A DNA stretch of 64,000 nt from Sinorhizobium fredii (GTDB lineage: Bacteria > Pseudomonadota > Alphaproteobacteria > Rhizobiales > Rhizobiaceae), in contig NZ_CP024307.1 of the NCBI RefSeq assembly GCF_002944405.1, positions 3,595,001 to 3,659,000 of the forward strand, written 5' to 3'. Under the pieces are notes generated by a model. It was not told the origin of the DNA. It was given only the letters and a program-made list of their open reading frames with translations, and did not search any database. Shown here piece by piece: positions 26,746 to 34,592 of the stretch. The stretch's first letter is position 1. Each line of letters begins with the position of its first letter. The position numbers and the translations under genes were made by a program.

Positions 26746-29424
26746 CTAGTTTTCGACAGTTTGCAGGGCGTCGGCGGTTGACAGGAGCCATGGCTCGCCG
26801 CGCAGGCGCAGGAGCACTTCCATCCGGTTGGCGGCGTTGAATTTGCCAAGCACGGCCGAGACCTGATGCTCGATCGTGCGCGGAGAGCGTGACAGACGCT
26901 GGGCGGCTTCCTTGTTGCTCATGCCCGCCGCGATCAAGGCGAGCACTTGTTGTTCGTGCCGCGTCAGCCCGAGCGGGTGACGGCGGGCGGTCCCGTATGG
27001 CCCCCTGCGGCTCTTCGGCAATTGGCCCGCAATACCTAAGCGCTGCGCCTGCTTCCGCGCCAGCGCCGCAGCGGGACGCGCCCCCAACGACTCGAACATC
27101 GTGACGGCGCGAGCCAGTGCCGGCCCAGTACCGCCTCCGCGAACCTGCATCAGGGCGAGCGCCGCTTCATAGGGAAGCCCGAGGCGATCCCATTCGGCTG
27201 CCGCCGCCAAGGGATCGCCGCGGAGTTCGGCAGAGCGCGGCAAGGGAATCTGTACCTTCGACTCCGGCAGCGGCGTGGCCATACCGCATCGCTGCCACCA
27301 GACCGCCAGTTCGCCGAAGTCCCAGCTACGGAAATTGTCGAGATCCATTGCCGCGACGGCAGTCAACTGCTCGTGACCAGCACTGTGATCTTCGGCAAGC
27401 CAGGCCGCTTCGGCCAGCGCCAGGCGGACTGGCACGATACGCTGGGGCTCTCCCGTCGCCAATCCCTCATGGAGGGCCTGCTGGAGAAGCGCCAAACCAC
27501 CGGGCTCGCCCAGCCGCACACGCACAGTTCCGAGCACGGTAAGCGCCGGCAAGTGCATGACCATCGGCAGGCGTACCAGATTCATGACGCCCTGCGCAAT
27601 GGTCTCAGCTTCGCGAAAACGGCCCTGCTCCATCCGAAGCTGCGCTTGTCGACCGAGCAGGTATTGCGCTGCCGAATCGAGATCGTGCCTGCTGGCGAAT
27701 GCGATGCCTTCGGCCAACAGGCGTTCGGCCAGGACAAAGTCCTTGGACACGACCGCGCATTCCGCGAAGTTGGTGTAGGCTCGCGCCGCATGGTCGTGGA
27801 ACTCGTGCTCGAGCGCCAGTGCCAGGCTTTCCTCAAGCCGCTCGCGGCCGCCCGGGCGGGCGGCGAAAAGGAGCGCGGTGCCGACATTGTTCAAAGCGTG
27901 AACGCGCGTTTCGATCTCACCCAATCGGTCGCCGAGTGCGATCGCCCGCATCCCCCAATCTATCGCTTCGTCGAAGCGATAGTGGAGCATATGAAGTTGA
28001 GAGCGTGTGCTATAGGCCATCGCCAGTTCCGAGCCGGGCGGCAGCTTTTCCATTTCGCGCACCGCCTGCTCTGCGTAGTCCTCTGCCGGCTGGCCTTCGC
28101 CGCGGCGCCAGTGCAGCCGCGATAGCCTGCACAGGTTGGGACCGATCCTGTCGATGCGTCCGAGTTCGCGCCAGATCGCGATGGCACGATGGTGCGCCTC
28201 GATCACCGGTTCGTAGACGAGGAGCGTCAGTCCGGCCTCGTAAGCCCAGTCCTCGTAAAGCCGTGCGGTCAGCTCCGGTGCCGCCCGCGCAACGTATCTG
28301 AGAGCCATCGCCAAATGCGAGGCCGCCTCTCGGTGGGCGCCCAGACGCGCCGCATGCGCTGCGGCTTGCGGCGCGAGTTCGAGAACGCGTGCCCCATCAT
28401 CGGCTCCAGCCGCGTGGTGTACCCGGCGTGAAAGCAGGGTAGATGCTTGTGTCGTGAGGACTTGCGACAGCGCTGTCTCCACCTTTGCATGGAGTGACCT
28501 CTGAAGGGTCGGTGCCAGCCGGTCGAGCGTCGCCTGCCGGGCAAGCTCATGTCGAAACGTCACGTCCCCTTGGTTGTCTCGCCGCAACAGTCCGCGCGCC
28601 ACGCACTGGTCAACCAGTGCCTCGGCCTCGACACCGAGCAGAGCCCGGGTAAGGGAAGGCTCCACGCTGCCTGGCACTATGCTGATCACTTCAAGTACTT
28701 CACGCTCACCCGCTGTCAGCCGCGACAGGCGCGCCCAGACCGCATCGCGTATCGAATCCGGTACGCGCCCAGGCTCGGTCGCGCCGCTTGCCAAAAGTTC
28801 GGTGACGAAAAAGGGATTGCCCTCCGTAATGCGATAGAGATCAGCGGCGCAGCGGCCCGCCTGCTCAGCCAGTATGGCCACTGCTGCGGGAGACAGCGGT
28901 TCAAGCACTATGCGCGTGACTGACGCGGACGGAAGATCGCCGAGCACGTGCGTCAGGGGATGATCGGCGCCGATTTCATCGCTGCGCAGACTGAGTACCA
29001 GCACGGTGGGAAGCAACGAGATGCGGCGACCAAGATATCTCACAAGGTCCAGCGTCGCGTTGTCGGCCCAGTGTACATCCTCGAAGATGAGTATGATCGC
29101 ACTACTGGCGTGCTGGAGCACATTCAATAACGCCGGAAAGAGGCGCTCTGGCGGAGCCGCCTGATCGAGCAGTGCTGCCACGCGCGGGTCAAACGATTGC
29201 CCCATGTCCTGCAAAGGTCCGAGCGGACACGGCGTGAAAAGCGCCTCGCACCAGCCCCACAACACCCGGCAGTCTTTATCCACCTGCTCGGCGAACTCGC
29301 GCAGGAGAGAACTCTTGCCGATCCCGGCTTCGCCTTCCAGCAGCACTGTGCTGCCCCGACCGACCGCCGCACTCCGTATTGCGGCCAGCAAAGCCTCGAG
29401 TGGACCCTCTCGATCGAGCAGCAT
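26746..29424 (-). CDS. Large LuxR-type regulator with AAA ATPase sensor (LAL/MalT-like)
   Basis: 892 residues from ATG 29424 (MLLDREGPLEALLAAIRSA) after AAGGGG. Walker A is LLEGEAGIGKSSLL (about 30-43) and Walker B is LIFEDVHWADNA. A long TPR-like helical middle (about 330-780) precedes a C-terminal LuxR HTH (LTRHEQQVLALIAAGMSNKEAAQRLSRSPRTIEHQVSAVLGKF). Such ATP-dependent activators respond to a small ligand and act on neighbouring genes. A TTG-initiated form at 29529 is possible. Same orientation as the exported protein and cytochrome genes downstream, which it may control. Confidence 0.9.
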   Translation of the reverse strand: MLLDREGPLEALLAAIRSAAVGRGSTVLLEGEAGIGKSSLLREFAEQVDKDCRVLWGWCEALFTPCPLGPLQDMGQSFDPRVAALLDQAAPPERLFPALLNVLQHASSAIILIFEDVHWADNATLDLVRYLGRRISLLPTVLVLSLRSDEIGADHPLTHVLGDLPSASVTRIVLEPLSPAAVAILAEQAGRCAADLYRITEGNPFFVTELLASGATEPGRVPDSIRDAVWARLSRLTAGEREVLEVISIVPGSVEPSLTRALLGVEAEALVDQCVARGLLRRDNQGDVTFRHELARQATLDRLAPTLQRSLHAKVETALSQVLTTQASTLLSRRVHHAAGADDGARVLELAPQAAAHAARLGAHREAASHLAMALRYVARAAPELTARLYEDWAYEAGLTLLVYEPVIEAHHRAIAIWRELGRIDRIGPNLCRLSRLHWRRGEGQPAEDYAEQAVREMEKLPPGSELAMAYSTRSQLHMLHYRFDEAIDWGMRAIALGDRLGEIETRVHALNNVGTALLFAARPGGRERLEESLALALEHEFHDHAARAYTNFAECAVVSKDFVLAERLLAEGIAFASRHDLDSAAQYLLGRQAQLRMEQGRFREAETIAQGVMNLVRLPMVMHLPALTVLGTVRVRLGEPGGLALLQQALHEGLATGEPQRIVPVRLALAEAAWLAEDHSAGHEQLTAVAAMDLDNFRSWDFGELAVWWQRCGMATPLPESKVQIPLPRSAELRGDPLAAAAEWDRLGLPYEAALALMQVRGGGTGPALARAVTMFESLGARPAAALARKQAQRLGIAGQLPKSRRGPYGTARRHPLGLTRHEQQVLALIAAGMSNKEAAQRLSRSPRTIEHQVSAVLGKFNAANRMEVLLRLRGEPWLLSTADALQTVEN

Positions 29425-29629
29425 CGCGAATTCCCCTTCGGGAGTATAGCAAACAACGATGAGGTTTGTGCGCGTTGAAGGCCGCATTCCGACAAATAAA
29501 TCGGTATGGCTTTTCGTATTGTCTTCCAAATGGCGAGTAATCCTCTTGTGGTTGCTCCAGCGCTACGTCGAAACCATGCCGCGAATGCAGTGGCCGAGCA
29601 GTTCTTCTACAAGGAAATCGGTCCCATAG

Positions 29630-29677
29630 CTCCGCGCGTCCTATCAGACGCGTAAGGGTCGCTGCAGCACTTTGGCC
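29630..29677. repeat. Truncated dispersed palindromic repeat (RIME-like), copy 1
   Basis: CGCGCGTCCTATCAGACGCG hairpin followed by GTCGCTGCAGCACTTT matches the left half of the fuller copies at 30541, 38136 and 56686. The right palindrome is missing. Confidence 0.7.
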
Positions 29678-29679
29678 CG

Positions 29680-30351
29680 CTACCCTTCCTTTCCCGCGAG
29701 CATTTCAAGGGCCGCAAGGTCGCAGAGCAACAGCCTGCGGCCGCGTCTCTCGATCAGTCCCCTTTTCGAGAGAGTGCTCATTTCCCGAGAAACCGCTTCC
29801 CTCTGCGTGCTGATGGAGGCGGCCAGTTCGAAATGAGTGGGCGCCGGGTTTATGACGGCCTGCCTGTCGTCTGCATGCGCTTCGTCAGCGCGGCGAAGCA
29901 ATTCGAGGATGAGACGCCGACGCACGACCAGAGTACTGAACTCGTAAACCCGGTCGGTCATGTGCCTTATGCCCGCCGACAGGTATTCGAGGAGAGCCCA
30001 CGAAAACTCCGGGTGGTCCGCGATCAGGCTGCGGAAGTCCTTCGCCGGCAACCTTGCGGCACGCGTCGCGTCGATGGCCAGGACTGTCGCCGATCGCGCC
30101 TTGCCATCGATAGCGGCCAGTTCCCCGACGATATCACCGGGCCCGCGGTCACCGTAAAGGACCTCGCGACCGTTCGTCGAAAAGAGGGTCACGCGGGCGT
30201 GTCCCTCAAGTATGAAGAACACATCGCGCCCGCTTTCGCCATGGGCGATGATCAACTCCTGGGGGGCGTAACTACGAACGATCCAGCGCTCCGACAACGC
30301 AGCAACGGCCTTATTGTCCAGTCTCGAAAGGAAATCAGGCGAACGTGTCAT
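29680..30351 (-). CDS. Crp/Fnr-family transcriptional regulator
   Basis: 223 residues. The N-terminal cyclic-nucleotide-binding fold is clear (DVFFILEGHARVTLF..., GDIVGELAAIDGKARSATV) and the C-terminal winged helix has HFELAASISTQREAVSREMSTLSKRGLIERRGRRLLL. No N-terminal cysteine cluster is present, so it is not an oxygen-sensing FNR; ligand may be a cyclic nucleotide or none. A CRP-like box lies in the divergent region at 30461-30478. Confidence 0.9.
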   Translation of the reverse strand: MTRSPDFLSRLDNKAVAALSERWIVRSYAPQELIIAHGESGRDVFFILEGHARVTLFSTNGREVLYGDRGPGDIVGELAAIDGKARSATVLAIDATRAARLPAKDFRSLIADHPEFSWALLEYLSAGIRHMTDRVYEFSTLVVRRRLILELLRRADEAHADDRQAVINPAPTHFELAASISTQREAVSREMSTLSKRGLIERRGRRLLLCDLAALEMLAGKEG

Positions 30352-30460
30352 GGCCAGTGCTTCCGTTCGGCCAAATCTACATCCTTTGGCTTCGGCAGCA
30401 AATGGAAATAGGGCCCTGGCCGTCGGCGCACGGTCTCCGTTTGAGTTGGATTGTCAGCCC

Positions 30461-30478
30461 CTGTGCGAATAATCACAG
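30461..30478. promoter_or_regulatory. CRP/FNR-like palindromic box
   Basis: CTGTGCGAATAATCACAG fits TGTGA-N6-TCACA with one mismatch. It lies between the Crp/Fnr gene (starting 30351) and the divergent small exported protein gene (30653), so it could serve either. Confidence 0.55.
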
Positions 30479-30540
30479 ACGAAGTTATGCACGCCTAGTA
30501 ACCTCAGGCACAGGTCTTGTTCGGACCTTTCTCGGCTACC

Positions 30541-30641
30541 GCGCCGCACGTCGTACAAGACGCGCAAAGGTGCTGTAGCACTTTGAATTGCTGCATGATT
30601 TTGTCCTTAAATCGATTCCCGATCTAAGGAATTATGCAGCA
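30541..30641. repeat. Dispersed palindromic repeat (RIME-like), copy 2
   Basis: Order of motifs: hairpin near ACGTCGTACAAGACGCG, then GTAGCACTTTGAATTGCTGC, then a second palindrome GCATGATTTTGTCCTTA...TAAGGAATTATGC. The same order recurs at 38136 and 56686. Consistent with rhizobial intergenic mosaic elements. Confidence 0.8.
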
Positions 30642-30652
30642 GGGAGGCGACG

Positions 30653-31000
30653 ATGTGCAGATACACAGTTCTCGCGGCTCTTTGCGTGACGGCAAGCAGC
30701 GCCTTTGCGGGTGAACTTGAGGCCCTGCAAGGCGAAAGCATCGACCTCGGCGCTTACCATGGCGTCGTCTATTACACGGAAGCCGGTGACGATTTCCGTG
30801 TGGTCACCACGATCGCGGACGGAGAGGCGGGTTCTCCCGTGCGCTTCGAGGTGACACTGGACGAGGGCCGCGGCCTCACGATTTCGATTCCAGGCCGGTT
30901 GGACGAGCCCAGCCAAGCCGTCGAAATCTCCCGGACCGGCGGCAAACTCTTCGTGGAAGGCGCCGAGCACGCTCCCCAACTGGTACATGCCGGTAAATAG
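30653..31000 (+). CDS. Small exported protein, paralogue of the 26.2 kb gene
   Basis: 115 residues with a signal peptide (MCRYTVLAALCVTASSAFA) preceded by AGGGAGG. The mature domain with GVVYYTE and GRGLTISIPGRLDEPSQAVEISR matches the gene at 26242-26610 in order and spacing. Divergent from the Crp/Fnr gene across a region holding a CRP-like box, a plausible control. No characterised family recognised; probably periplasmic. Confidence 0.72.
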   Translation: MCRYTVLAALCVTASSAFAGELEALQGESIDLGAYHGVVYYTEAGDDFRVVTTIADGEAGSPVRFEVTLDEGRGLTISIPGRLDEPSQAVEISRTGGKLFVEGAEHAPQLVHAGK

Positions 31001-31305
31001 ATTCGGTTCGCCCCGCCCGAACGCGATGTTTTGCGGGAGACAAACTTCGCTCAAACGTCGTGATGGCGAGGTGCGCGGGCTAGATCTCGTCGGCGCCCCC
31101 GGAGACATGCAGCATTTCAAAGTGCGACAGCGACTTTGCGCGTCTGATAAAAACGCGCGGCGTTGTGGGACCGTGTCAACCGCGACGGCAGGCGGATTGC
31201 GGCCGGAATCCGAAAGTCGCGACGTCAAAGAACATGACGTCTCATAGCCAAACACCCCCTTTTGAGCGTCTTGCCACTGTAACAATCGGCGCCTACACTG
31301 CTTTT

Positions 31306-31388
31306 ACTGTCCCTCTCGTCGCTGACCACGGATGTACTGGCAGTGGCGGGAGGTGGCGATGAGAGGTCGGGCTGAGCCCGGCCTTTTG
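31306..31388 (+). ncRNA. Candidate structured small RNA with terminator
   Basis: Inside a 410-bp stretch without a convincing gene. The 11-bp pair CCTCTCGTCGC (31312-31322) and GCGATGAGAGG (31356-31366) closes a stem around an inner hairpin. It runs into a Rho-independent terminator, GGTCGGGC-TGA-GCCCGGCC (31365-31383) plus TTTTGTTT. Upstream, CTTGCC (31270) and TACACT (31294) at 18-bp spacing form a possible sigma-70 promoter. About 83 nt. Not matched to a named family. Confidence 0.5.
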
Positions 31389-31410
31389 TTTGCGCCCTTG
31401 CTTGAAGGCC

Positions 31411-31572
31411 TCAGCCCTTGCCCCGTTGCGGGTCCTTGCCCGTCGCTTGGCTGCTCTTCTTGGCCTCGCCTTTCTGTGCCGCGCCCTTCTTGACCTGGTC
31501 GCCCGCGCGGTTTCCGCCATGCGTTCCGCTGGAGCCCTTCGGCGCCTTGCCGTCCTTCACATTTGTAGCCAT
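31411..31572 (-). CDS. Small basic hydrophilic stress-type protein
   Basis: 53 residues (MATNVKDGKAPKGSSGTHGG...), very rich in Gly, Lys and Ser, without hydrophobic core; GAGGAGA precedes the ATG. Probably disordered, similar in character to small general-stress proteins. A GGAAC-N18-TT promoter match lies on its strand at 31634-31610. No family function known. Confidence 0.65.
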   Translation of the reverse strand: MATNVKDGKAPKGSSGTHGGNRAGDQVKKGAAQKGEAKKSSQATGKDPQRGKG

Positions 31573-31609
31573 TGCGCTCTCCTCAGAGATTTCGATTGAC
31601 GGCAGCGCC

Positions 31610-31634
31610 AACCGTCGAAGCCCGGGAAAGTTCC
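31610..31634 (-). promoter_or_regulatory. RpoE2/EcfG-type promoter match for the 31.4 kb gene
   Basis: On the minus strand GGAAC (31634-31630), 18 bases, then TT (31611-31610), 38 bp before ATG 31572. Matches the Sinorhizobium RpoE2 consensus GGAAC-N18/19-TT. Confidence 0.6.
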
Positions 31635-31694
31635 GGGAGAACGCCTCTCCTTGGCGCCCGCTTACCCGGCGCACTCCTCCGCGGCGCGCAACTC

Positions 31695-31719
31695 GGAACC
31701 AAACCATGCCCGGCCAGTT
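31695..31719 (+). promoter_or_regulatory. RpoE2/EcfG-type promoter match for the PepSY gene
   Basis: GGAAC (31695-31699), 18 bases, TT (31718-31719), 40 bp before ATG 31759. Forms a divergent pair with the site at 31610-31634. Confidence 0.6.
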
Positions 31720-31758
31720 TGGTTAACCGGGAAAAGAATCCCCGAGAGAGGAAAGGCT

Positions 31759-32070
31759 ATGAAAAACACGATCTTTGGCGTTGCAGTGCTTTTGAGCGCT
31801 GCGGCAATGCCGGCCTTTGGGCAGTCGGCAACTTCCGGCGGAAGCACACCGGCGATCGCCACTCCCGGCGCTGAGAACCCCGAAGCCCCCGTCGCCGGCA
31901 AGAACAGTTTTACGGAAGACCAGGCGCGCGAGCGGATCGAGCAAGCCGGATATGCCGACGTCAAGGGGTTGAAGCTCGACGATCAGGGTATTTGGCGTGC
32001 AACCGCCATGAAGGACGGCAAGTCCGTCACCGTCGCTCTCGATTACCAGGGCAACATTACCGCACTCTAG
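31759..32070 (+). CDS. Exported PepSY-domain protein
   Basis: 103 residues with signal peptide (MKNTIFGVAVLLSAAAMPAFG) and GAGAGGAAAG before the ATG. The mature C-terminal half, FTEDQARERIEQAGYADVKGLKLDDQGIWRATAMKDGKSVTVALDYQGNI, fits a PepSY-like beta-sheet/helix domain, common in small periplasmic proteins that bind or inhibit proteases. Preceded by a stress-type promoter match. Confidence 0.78.
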   Translation: MKNTIFGVAVLLSAAAMPAFGQSATSGGSTPAIATPGAENPEAPVAGKNSFTEDQARERIEQAGYADVKGLKLDDQGIWRATAMKDGKSVTVALDYQGNITAL

Positions 32071-32134
32071 CTGCGTGGTTGCGGCCGGGAACGAGGCGGT
32101 GATCCCCTTCAACGCTACAGAAAGGGAGAAGAAG

Positions 32135-32740
32135 ATGAGAACTGTGGCAGGGCTTTTCGACGACTATCACGATGCCCGACAGGCGGTGAACGACCTAGAG
32201 GCGGCAGGCATTCCGTCGGAGGATATCAGCATCGTCGCCAACAATGTCGGCGATCGCTATTCGGGCGAGAGTTCAGGGGCGGCTGAAGGAGCCGGCGTCG
32301 GTGCTGGTCTCGGTGCGGCCGGCGGCGGCGCCGTCGGTCTCTTGACCGGGCTCGGGCTGATGGCCATTCCGGGCGTCGGACCAGTCGTCGCCGCTGGTTG
32401 GCTCGCCTCGACGGCGGCCGGCGCGGTCGCCGGAGCCGTGGCGGGTGCCGCCACCGGCGGCATTGTCGGCTCGCTGACGGACTCCGGCGTTCCCGAAGAG
32501 GACGCCCATCTTTACGCCGAGGGCGTGCGGCGGGGCGGCACGCTGGTCGTGGCAAAGGTCGACGAGGCCCTCGTCCCGCAAGCCGATGCGATCTTAAGAA
32601 ACCGCCATGCCGTCGACGCCTCGGTTCGCCGGCGCGCCTATGTCGAGGAAGGCTGGAGCACGTTCGACGCCGCGTCGGCGCCGATGAGCCTCGATGACGT
32701 TCAGCGCGAGCGCGAGCGCTACCGCCCACCGGCGCTGTAG
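32135..32740 (+). CDS. YflT-like general stress protein with glycine-zipper core
   Basis: 201 residues from ATG 32135 (MRTVAGLFDDYHDARQAVNDLEAAGIPSEDISIV), which is the N-terminal fold of heat-induced stress protein YflT / 17M. The centre (about 50-120) is Gly/Ala-rich with GxxxG repeats that could form a membrane hairpin. The C-terminus carries GVRRGGTLVVAKVDEALV and a charged tail. GGGAGAAGAAG precedes the ATG. Likely co-regulated with the PepSY gene 64 bp upstream. Confidence 0.8.
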   Translation: MRTVAGLFDDYHDARQAVNDLEAAGIPSEDISIVANNVGDRYSGESSGAAEGAGVGAGLGAAGGGAVGLLTGLGLMAIPGVGPVVAAGWLASTAAGAVAGAVAGAATGGIVGSLTDSGVPEEDAHLYAEGVRRGGTLVVAKVDEALVPQADAILRNRHAVDASVRRRAYVEEGWSTFDAASAPMSLDDVQRERERYRPPAL

Positions 32741-32830
32741 CATTGGCCCCATGGGCGCAGCCGCACGCGGCCGCGCCCATGAATCCGACTTCGCCACGTG
32801 CTTCCGGCGGAGGTCTTTCTCCGGCTTCTT

Positions 32831-32932
32831 CTCTGTGCCTGTCACAGGGATACAGCAGCGTCGCGTCCGCGGTGCGGAAGAGTCTCTCAGCCAAGGACTT
32901 GGCTGGCTGGATTTCTGTGACAAGCACAGAAA
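32831..32932. repeat. Second dispersed palindromic repeat family
   Basis: TCTGTGCCTGTCACAGGGAT near the left end is the near-inverse of ATTTCTGTGACAAGCACAGA at the right end, with an inner SCGGTSCGG-like palindrome and CCAAGGACTTGG. About 100 bp, in the gap between the YflT-like gene and the nucleotidyltransferase gene. This layout is frequent between Sinorhizobium genes (recalled). Confidence 0.65.
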
Positions 32933-32988
32933 TGAGGGAGAGGAGCTGCCGCACAAACGACCCAGTCACTAGGCGCTGTCGATGCTGC

Positions 32989-33014
32989 GGAACCTAGCCG
33001 AGTTCTCGCGTGTT
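32989..33014 (+). promoter_or_regulatory. RpoE2/EcfG-type promoter match for the 33.0 kb operon
   Basis: GGAAC (32989-32993), 19 bases, TT (33013-33014), 32 bp before ATG 33046 of the nucleotidyltransferase-like gene. Confidence 0.5.
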
Positions 33015-33045
33015 CTCGTAGGTGTTCCGTCGCAGGAGAGAAAGC

Positions 33046-33855
33046 ATGCCATCGGCAACGCCACCCAAGTCGAAGTCGCCGCGAACGACCCGCAGGCCAC
33101 TCGCGCTGCCGCAGCTTGTCGATGAGAAGGCCGAAGCCTTCGTCGCCACTGCGATTGCGGAACTGGTCAAATCCAAGATCCCGTTTCTGATCGCCGGCAC
33201 CTTCGCCGTCAGCGCCTATACCGGCATCTCGAGGCCGACGAAGGATCTCGACGTCTTCTGCAAGGCCGGCGACTACACCCGCATCCTCAAGCATTTCAAA
33301 TCGCGCGGCTACTCGGTCGAGATTGAGGACGACCGCTGGCTCGGCAAGGTCTACAAGGGCAAGTTCTTCTTCGACGTCATCTTCGCCTCGCCGAACGGAA
33401 CCATGCTCGTCAACGATGCCTGGTTCGAACACGCTCTTCCGGTGGAACTCAGCGCCTCGCCGGTATCGATCGTCTCTCCGACCGAACTGGTCTGGTCGAA
33501 ATCCTTCATCCAGCTTCGCGAGCGCTACGACGGCGCCGACGTCGCCCACACCATCCTCAAGACCCACGACCGCATCGATTGGCGCCGGCTGCTCGAATAT
33601 ATGGAAGCGCATTGGGAGGTGTTGCTGATCCACCTCCTCAATTTCCGGTGGATCTACCCTTCGGAGCGCGACAGGGTTCCATTGTGGCTGATGGACGAGC
33701 TTTTGAGCCGGCTGGCGGCGCAGCGGGATCTGCCGCTGCCGCAGACGAAAATCTGCCGCGGGCGGATGTATTCGCGCACCGACTACCAGATCGACGTGAC
33801 CGAATGGGGGTTTGCCGATGTTGGCGGCGACCTCGAGATGCCGACAGGAAAATAG
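33046..33855 (+). CDS. Nucleotidyltransferase-fold protein
   Basis: 269 residues after CAGGAGAG. Residues about 42-68 (IPFLIAGTFAVSAYTGISRPTKDLDVFCK) show the nucleotidyltransferase pattern, a Gly-rich helix followed by the paired acidic D-L-D. A third acidic strand may be FFFDVIF. Related folds occur in AbiEii-type toxins and uncharacterised rhizobial proteins. Its substrate is unknown. It is 12 bp upstream of a metallophosphoesterase gene, a conserved-looking pair, and has a stress-type promoter match. Confidence 0.7.
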   Translation: MPSATPPKSKSPRTTRRPLALPQLVDEKAEAFVATAIAELVKSKIPFLIAGTFAVSAYTGISRPTKDLDVFCKAGDYTRILKHFKSRGYSVEIEDDRWLGKVYKGKFFFDVIFASPNGTMLVNDAWFEHALPVELSASPVSIVSPTELVWSKSFIQLRERYDGADVAHTILKTHDRIDWRRLLEYMEAHWEVLLIHLLNFRWIYPSERDRVPLWLMDELLSRLAAQRDLPLPQTKICRGRMYSRTDYQIDVTEWGFADVGGDLEMPTGK

Positions 33856-33867
33856 GGAGTTGTCACC

Positions 33868-34578
33868 ATGGGCAAGGTGAAAGTCGCCGCGGTTGCGGAC
33901 CTCCACATGAAAGAGGATGGTTCGGTCTCCTTTACGGACCTGTTTTCGGAGGTCTCCAAAGTCGCCGATGTGCTGGTGATCGCCGGCGACCTGACCGATC
34001 TCGGCAAGCCGGCCGAAGCGGAGCTGCTCGCCGCCGATCTGAAATATTGCACGGTTCCGGTGGTGGCGGTTCTCGGCAATCACGATCACCAATGTGACGC
34101 GGTCGAGGAGATCTCGTCGATCTTCATGAGGGCAGGTGTCCATCTCCTGGATGGCCAGGCGGTCGAGATCGCCGGTATCGGCTTTGCCGGCACGAAGGGT
34201 TTCGTCGGCGGTTTCGGACGGCATATGCTCGGTTCCTTCGGCGAAGCTGCACTGAAGACCATGGTATCGGCGACCGTCGATGAAGCGATGCGCCTCGAAA
34301 ACGCGCTGCGCAAGACCAGCGCCGAGCATTCCGTGGTCGTGCTTCACTACGCGCCGATCGCCGAGACCGTCGCGGGAGAACCGGAAGAGATCTATCCCTT
34401 CCTCGGCTCCTCCCGGTTCGCGGAAACCATCGACCGGTTCCGCGTCAGCGCCGTCGTCCACGGCCACGCCCACAAGGGCACCTACAAAGGCACGACGCCG
34501 GGCGGCGCACCGGTCTTCAACGTCGCTGCTCACGTCGAGAAGCCGACAGGCCGGCCCTATGCGATCCTGGAGTTCTGA
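33868..34578 (+). CDS. Calcineurin-like metallophosphoesterase
   Basis: 236 residues. The five metal-ligand blocks are present: VADLHMKE, IAGDLTDLG, VLGNHDHQ, VVLHYAP and VVHGHAHKGT. These enzymes hydrolyse phosphodiesters with two metal ions; the natural substrate is unknown. GGGAGT precedes ATG 33868. Partner of the upstream nucleotidyltransferase-fold gene, so the two may add and remove a nucleotide or phosphate from the same target, which is inference. Confidence 0.85.
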   Translation: MGKVKVAAVADLHMKEDGSVSFTDLFSEVSKVADVLVIAGDLTDLGKPAEAELLAADLKYCTVPVVAVLGNHDHQCDAVEEISSIFMRAGVHLLDGQAVEIAGIGFAGTKGFVGGFGRHMLGSFGEAALKTMVSATVDEAMRLENALRKTSAEHSVVVLHYAPIAETVAGEPEEIYPFLGSSRFAETIDRFRVSAVVHGHAHKGTYKGTTPGGAPVFNVAAHVEKPTGRPYAILEF

Positions 34579-34592
34579 GGGAGCACCTCCCC

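Noticed and set aside
32090..32134. GGAAC-type promoter directly before the YflT-like gene
   Set aside because: GGGAACGAGG near 32087 lacks TT at 18-19 bp spacing, so it was not counted with the other matches.
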